Below are positions 5,896 through 9,433 of a stretch of 9,433 nucleotides of DNA, piece by piece (the first letter of the stretch is position 1; each line of letters opens with the position of its first letter). The notes beneath the pieces were generated by a model. It had not been told where the DNA came from. It saw only the letters and a list, made by a program, of their open reading frames with translations, and did no database searches. A program made the position numbers and the translations under genes. Source of the stretch: Candidatus Altarchaeales archaeon (GTDB taxonomy: Archaea; Altiarchaeota; Altiarchaeia; IMC4; QMZM01); assembly GCA_003663045.1 (NCBI GenBank), contig QMZG01000041.1:1-9433 (forward strand), given 5' to 3'.

Positions 5896-8800
5896 ATGAG
5901 AAAAATGGATAAGCAGGAATACTTCAATGAATTGAAAGAAAAGATTGCATCAGCGTATGATATTGCGAATAAAGCCAGATCTCTCGGCAAGGATCCGGAT
6001 GTGAATGTGGAAGCATTACCTGCAGGAGATTTGGCAGCGAGGGTAGAGGGTCTCGTTGGTCCAGAGGGAATTGCATCCAGAATTAAAGAACTGGGAAGGG
6101 AGAATATTGCACAAATTGTAAGGGAAATTCTTAGAGATGCATCTTCACTTTCAAGAGAAAAAAAGGAAAAGTGCATAGATCAGGCATTGAGAACCTCTTT
6201 GGCCATAATAACGGAGGGTGTGGTTGCTGCACCCATTGAGGGAATATCAAGAATTGGCATAAAGAATAATCCAGACGGTTCTGAATACCTTAGTGTTTAT
6301 TTCTCTGGTCCAATAAGAAGTGCTGGCGGAACGGCCCAAGGTTTAGCGGTAGTTATTGCAGATTTTATTAGAAAGGAACTCGGTTTACAGGAATACAGGC
6401 CAACGAAGGATGAATTGGAACGCTATGTAGAAGAGATCAGGATCTACAATGACAGGGTGACGAGGCTTCAATACCTGCCCTTAGAGGATGATATTAGAAC
6501 CATTGTCATGAATGTTCCAGTCTGTATTGATGGTGATCCAACAGAGGAGAAAGAGGTATCTATCCATAGGGATCTGAAGAGGGTTGAAACCAACAGGATC
6601 AGGGGGGGCATGTGCTTAGTAATCGCGGAGGGGATTGCACAAAAGGCTATGAAGGTGATGAAACATGCACAATCTCTGGGCATAGACTGGAATTGGTTAT
6701 CCGAGATAGGAAAAGGGAAAGGAAAAGCTGTGGGAGTGGGAGAAAAGGAGGATCAAAAGATCAAACCACTTAAGGGCTTCATGTCTGAGATTGTGGGCGG
6801 AAGGCCAATATTTGCAGCCCCTTCGGCTAAGGGAGCATTCAGGCTTCGTTATGGAAGGTCCAGGATTTCCGGGATCGCTGCCAAGTCTGTACATCCAGCA
6901 GCCATGATCTTATTGGATGATTTTATCGCTACCGGAACTCAGCTTAAGGTTGAAAGGCCTGGAAAGGGATGTGTAGCTACAGAATGCGATAGTATTGAGG
7001 GACCGATAGTTAAGCTAAAGAATGGCTCTGTAATCAGGGTTGAAAGTTCTGAAAAAGCCCGCAGTATAGTTGGGGATGTAGAAGAAATTCTATTCCTTGG
7101 AGATATACTGATAAGCTATGGTGACTTCCTGCAGACCAATACGGGATTATTACCTGCTGGCTATTGTGAAGAATGGTGGGAGCAGGAGGTTTCAAAGGTT
7201 TCAAATTATACCAAAATTCCACGTGATCTCAGTCCAGAGGATGCAGTTCAAATATCTAAGCAATATTCTGTCCCATTGCATCCAAGATATGTCTATCACT
7301 GGGAGGACCTCTCTGTTAATGAGTTGAGAAAATTGGCTAACTGGCTCGTTAAGGGGAAGATCGAAGATAAAGGATTGATTTTGACGAATAATAATCCCGA
7401 AGCGAAGAGAATCTTGGAGCTACTTGGTGTTCCACACGAGGTTGAATGTAATTCCATAGTAATTGAGGAATATCTGCCACTTATCTATCCCCTTGGGATA
7501 TATGATGGTGCGGTCTTCACAGAAGACGAATTTCTACAAAAGACCAAGAATCTGGATGGAAATTCAAATGGTCTCGAACTCCTTAAATTAACCTCAAGGA
7601 TAAAGATTAGACCCAAGAGAGGTACTTACATCGGTGTGAGGATGGGTAGACCAGAAAAGGCCAAAGAGAGGAAGATGGAACCTGCGGTTCATTCTTTATT
7701 CCCCGTAGGTCTCTATGGGGGGAAAGAGAGGAGTATAAATACCGCCGCAGAGAGGGATTCCATTTCAGTGGAAATTGTGAGATACGAATGTCCGAGGTGC
7801 AATCTCGTTACTATATCATCTAGATGCCCAAACTGTGGAAATTCAACACTAATGAAAAGGATATGCCCCTCCTGCAATCTAGTAACAACACTGGAGATAT
7901 GCCCCAATTGCAAATCACATACCCGATTCTTTGAGAAGAGGGACATCAATCTCAGGGATCTCTGGGAGAGGGCCATTGCCAGCGTAGGTGTTGCGAATGT
8001 AAAGGGTGTCCGTGGGATGATATCTCAGTACAAGATTCCAGAGCCATTGGAAAAGGGTATCCTAAGGGCAAGGAATGGGATATATGTATTCAAGGATGGT
8101 ACTGTGAGATTTGATGTCACCAACGTTCCCCTGACCCACTTTAGACCCAGAGAGATTGGTGTTGGGATTGAAAAACTACGAGAGTTGGGTTACGAAAAGG
8201 ATTATCTTGGAGAGGAACTCAGGGATGAGAATCAGATCCTAGAATTAAGGGTACAGGATATAATAATTCCAGTAAATGGTGCCGATTATCTACTTAGAAC
8301 ATCTAGGTTTGTAGACGAATTATTGCAGAAATTTTATGGGATTTCTCCATATTATAACGCACAGAAAAAAGAGGATCTCTTGGGTCAATTGGTAATAGGT
8401 TTAGCTCCACATACATCCGCTGGAATTATAGGTAGGATAATAGGATTCACTAATGCTAATGTCTGCTTTGCCCATCCATACTGGCATGCTGCGAAGAGAA
8501 GAAACTGTGATGGCGACGAAGATTCCCTGATGCTCCTCTTAGATACATTGTTGAATTTTTCCAGAAAATATCTCCCAGAGAAAAGGGGTGGACAGATGGA
8601 TGCCCCATTAGTCGTAAGTACAATACTCGATCCCAAAGAGATAGATGATGAAGCACACAAGATGGAAATCGTCAGCCATTACCCCTTGGAGTTCTATGAA
8701 GCGACATGGAAGCAAAAGAGCCCATCGGATGTTAATGTGAGGATAGTTAACGATGTCCTCGATAAAGATCCATATTCTGGATTGAAATTCACCCATGATA

Positions 8801-9249
8801 CATATAACATCACCGGTCCAGTAACCGAGACGAGGTATGTGAAACTCTCTACAATGAAGGAAAAGGTGGATGCACAACTCAAGGTGGCAGAAAAGATCAG
8901 GGCCATAGATGAGAGAGAGGTAGCCGAATTAGTAATAGATTCCCACTTCTTAAGGGATACCTACGGAAATCTAAGGGCTTTTTCCAGACAGAGATTCAGA
9001 TGTGTAAAATGTAACGCCTCCTATAGAAGGGTTCCATTGATAGGAAAATGCACCAAATGCGGGGGGAAATTACTCCTAACGGTCTCGGAAGGATCGATCA
9101 GAAAGTATATGGATATCTCCATGGACCTGAGTGAGAAATACAATGTATCGGACTATCTAAAGCAGAGACTTCTACTCCTTAAAAAAGAGATTGACTCTTT
9201 GTTTACAAATGATCTTTCCAAGCAGGTCGGTCTTTCGGATTTTATGTAG
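5896..9249 (+). CDS. polC: DNA polymerase D large catalytic subunit DP2
   Basis: A 1117-residue catalytic subunit of PolD, unrelated to bacterial PolC despite the symbol; its two-barrel core resembles multisubunit RNA polymerases. The hallmark SGPIRSAGGTAQG lies at 137-149. The active-site motif NCDGDED at 870-876 supplies D872 and D874, equivalent to the catalytic aspartates of Pyrococcus DP2. Cysteine sets for zinc are C632/C635/C644/C647, C657/C660/C669/C672 and C1036/C1039/C1052/C1055. The end, QVGLSDFM (1110-1117), fits a PCNA-interacting (PIP) box with Met in place of the last aromatic. The reading frame is uninterrupted and no intein is present. It is somewhat shorter than Pyrococcus DP2. 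The ATG at 5896 follows the DP1 stop by 27 bp, indicating co-transcription; the ATG at 5905 is an alternative start. No strong Shine-Dalgarno site is seen. Confidence 0.97.
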   Translation: MRKMDKQEYFNELKEKIASAYDIANKARSLGKDPDVNVEALPAGDLAARVEGLVGPEGIASRIKELGRENIAQIVREILRDASSLSREKKEKCIDQALRTSLAIITEGVVAAPIEGISRIGIKNNPDGSEYLSVYFSGPIRSAGGTAQGLAVVIADFIRKELGLQEYRPTKDELERYVEEIRIYNDRVTRLQYLPLEDDIRTIVMNVPVCIDGDPTEEKEVSIHRDLKRVETNRIRGGMCLVIAEGIAQKAMKVMKHAQSLGIDWNWLSEIGKGKGKAVGVGEKEDQKIKPLKGFMSEIVGGRPIFAAPSAKGAFRLRYGRSRISGIAAKSVHPAAMILLDDFIATGTQLKVERPGKGCVATECDSIEGPIVKLKNGSVIRVESSEKARSIVGDVEEILFLGDILISYGDFLQTNTGLLPAGYCEEWWEQEVSKVSNYTKIPRDLSPEDAVQISKQYSVPLHPRYVYHWEDLSVNELRKLANWLVKGKIEDKGLILTNNNPEAKRILELLGVPHEVECNSIVIEEYLPLIYPLGIYDGAVFTEDEFLQKTKNLDGNSNGLELLKLTSRIKIRPKRGTYIGVRMGRPEKAKERKMEPAVHSLFPVGLYGGKERSINTAAERDSISVEIVRYECPRCNLVTISSRCPNCGNSTLMKRICPSCNLVTTLEICPNCKSHTRFFEKRDINLRDLWERAIASVGVANVKGVRGMISQYKIPEPLEKGILRARNGIYVFKDGTVRFDVTNVPLTHFRPREIGVGIEKLRELGYEKDYLGEELRDENQILELRVQDIIIPVNGADYLLRTSRFVDELLQKFYGISPYYNAQKKEDLLGQLVIGLAPHTSAGIIGRIIGFTNANVCFAHPYWHAAKRRNCDGDEDSLMLLLDTLLNFSRKYLPEKRGGQMDAPLVVSTILDPKEIDDEAHKMEIVSHYPLEFYEATWKQKSPSDVNVRIVNDVLDKDPYSGLKFTHDTYNITGPVTETRYVKLSTMKEKVDAQLKVAEKIRAIDEREVAELVIDSHFLRDTYGNLRAFSRQRFRCVKCNASYRRVPLIGKCTKCGGKLLLTVSEGSIRKYMDISMDLSEKYNVSDYLKQRLLLLKKEIDSLFTNDLSKQVGLSDFM

Positions 9250-9252
9250 TTA

Positions 9253-9271
9253 AACTTCAGAAAGTTGATCA
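9253..9271 (+). repeat. CAGA-loop hairpin just after the DP2 stop
   Basis: AACTT-CAGA-AAGTT followed by GATCA, beginning 3 bases after the TAG. It has the same loop and tail as 9311-9332 and 9401-9422 but a shorter stem of different sequence. It would lie in the 3' end of the polD transcript. Confidence 0.75.
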
Positions 9272-9272
9272 G

Positions 9273-9293
9273 CTCGAATTCAAAGAATTCGAG
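9273..9293. repeat. 9 bp perfect inverted repeat with AAA loop
   Basis: CTCGAATTC (9273-9281) pairs with GAATTCGAG (9285-9293) around AAA. It follows the CAGA hairpin as the AAA-loop hairpin 1213-1199 follows the CAGA hairpin of the AI-2E gene on its coding strand. No T-run follows. Confidence 0.85.
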
Positions 9294-9310
9294 TCTGTCA
9301 GATTTGCAAA

Positions 9311-9332
9311 CAACCTGCAGACAGGTTGATCA
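9311..9332 (+). repeat. CAGA-loop hairpin, copy with CAACCTG stem
   Basis: CAACCTG-CAGA-CAGGTTG then ATCA. The 22 bp are identical to 9401-9422, 90 bp away. The stem is 7 perfect base pairs. Confidence 0.9.
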
Positions 9333-9389
9333 CAGCCTTTAAGAAAGGCTGGCGAAAGTATGGGGTATTTTCAATACCCCTTATTGAAT
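9331..9389 (+). repeat. Double-hairpin repeat, diverged copy 3
   Basis: Hairpin 9334-9350 (AGCCTTT/AAAGGCT, loop AAG), linker GGCGAAA plus four bases (9351-9361), hairpin 9362-9380 (GGGGTATT/AATACCCC, loop TTC), five bases, then GAAT. Linker length and spacing are exactly those of 808-864, but the second stem has a different sequence and is one pair longer. Confidence 0.9.
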
Positions 9390-9400
9390 TCCATCCATAT

Positions 9401-9422
9401 CAACCTGCAGACAGGTTGATCA
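9401..9422 (+). repeat. CAGA-loop hairpin, second CAACCTG copy
   Basis: Identical to 9311-9332. After it, 9425-9433 reads AGTATGGGG, the same nine bases as 9357-9365, so another variable hairpin appears to begin as the window ends. Confidence 0.9.
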
Positions 9423-9433
9423 TCAGTATGGGG

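Noticed and set aside
5896..9249. Intein in DP2
   Set aside because: The protein is continuous across the active-site motif, with no inserted splicing domain and normal family spacing.
9311..9422. CRISPR array
   Set aside because: Repeats are only 22 bp and 90 bp apart, spacers contain other repeat modules, repeat types are mixed, and no cas gene is present.

Overview
The window is archaeal. The evidence is an adjacent pair of genes for both subunits of the archaeal family D DNA polymerase (DP1 and DP2), plus TATA-like promoter sequences and few clear Shine-Dalgarno sites. PolD is found in Euryarchaeota and several other archaeal phyla but not in classical Crenarchaeota. A euryarchaeal or related uncultivated lineage of moderate-to-low GC is most likely; I cannot name it more closely.

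Layout. On the minus strand, reading right to left, are a class 1 dihydroorotate dehydrogenase (3264-2347), an AI-2E family membrane protein (2322-1222) only 24 bp downstream, and, after a 418 bp non-coding gap, a complete PP2C-type protein phosphatase (803-51). On the plus strand are a short-form D-3-phosphoglycerate dehydrogenase (3356-4273), polD small subunit DP1 (4357-5868) and polD large subunit DP2 (5896-9249). The two gene sets diverge from a 91 bp promoter region at 3265-3355. It holds a palindromic TATA-like sequence placed to serve both directions.

The genes are ordinary housekeeping functions: pyrimidine and serine synthesis, replication, a membrane permease and phosphoprotein dephosphorylation. 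All recognisable catalytic residues are present. DP2 has no intein and ends in a PCNA-binding-like motif.

The unusual part is the non-coding DNA. The 804-1240 and 9250-9433 stretches are packed with short perfect hairpins built from a few interchangeable modules. One module is an AGCCTTT hairpin, a GGCGAAA linker, a second hairpin with a TTC loop, and GAAT. It occurs three times with identical spacing (808-864, 964-1020, 9331-9389). In the third copy the second stem has a different sequence but still pairs perfectly. Another module is a hairpin with a CAGA loop followed by GATCA, ATCA or ACCA. It occurs four times with three different stems. One CAGA hairpin forms the last codons and stop of the AI-2E gene, and another begins 3 bases after the DP2 stop. 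Conserved loops, linkers and spacing with changing but paired stems suggest selection on folded RNA or single-stranded DNA. The array runs off the right edge of the window. No transposase or other partner gene is visible here.
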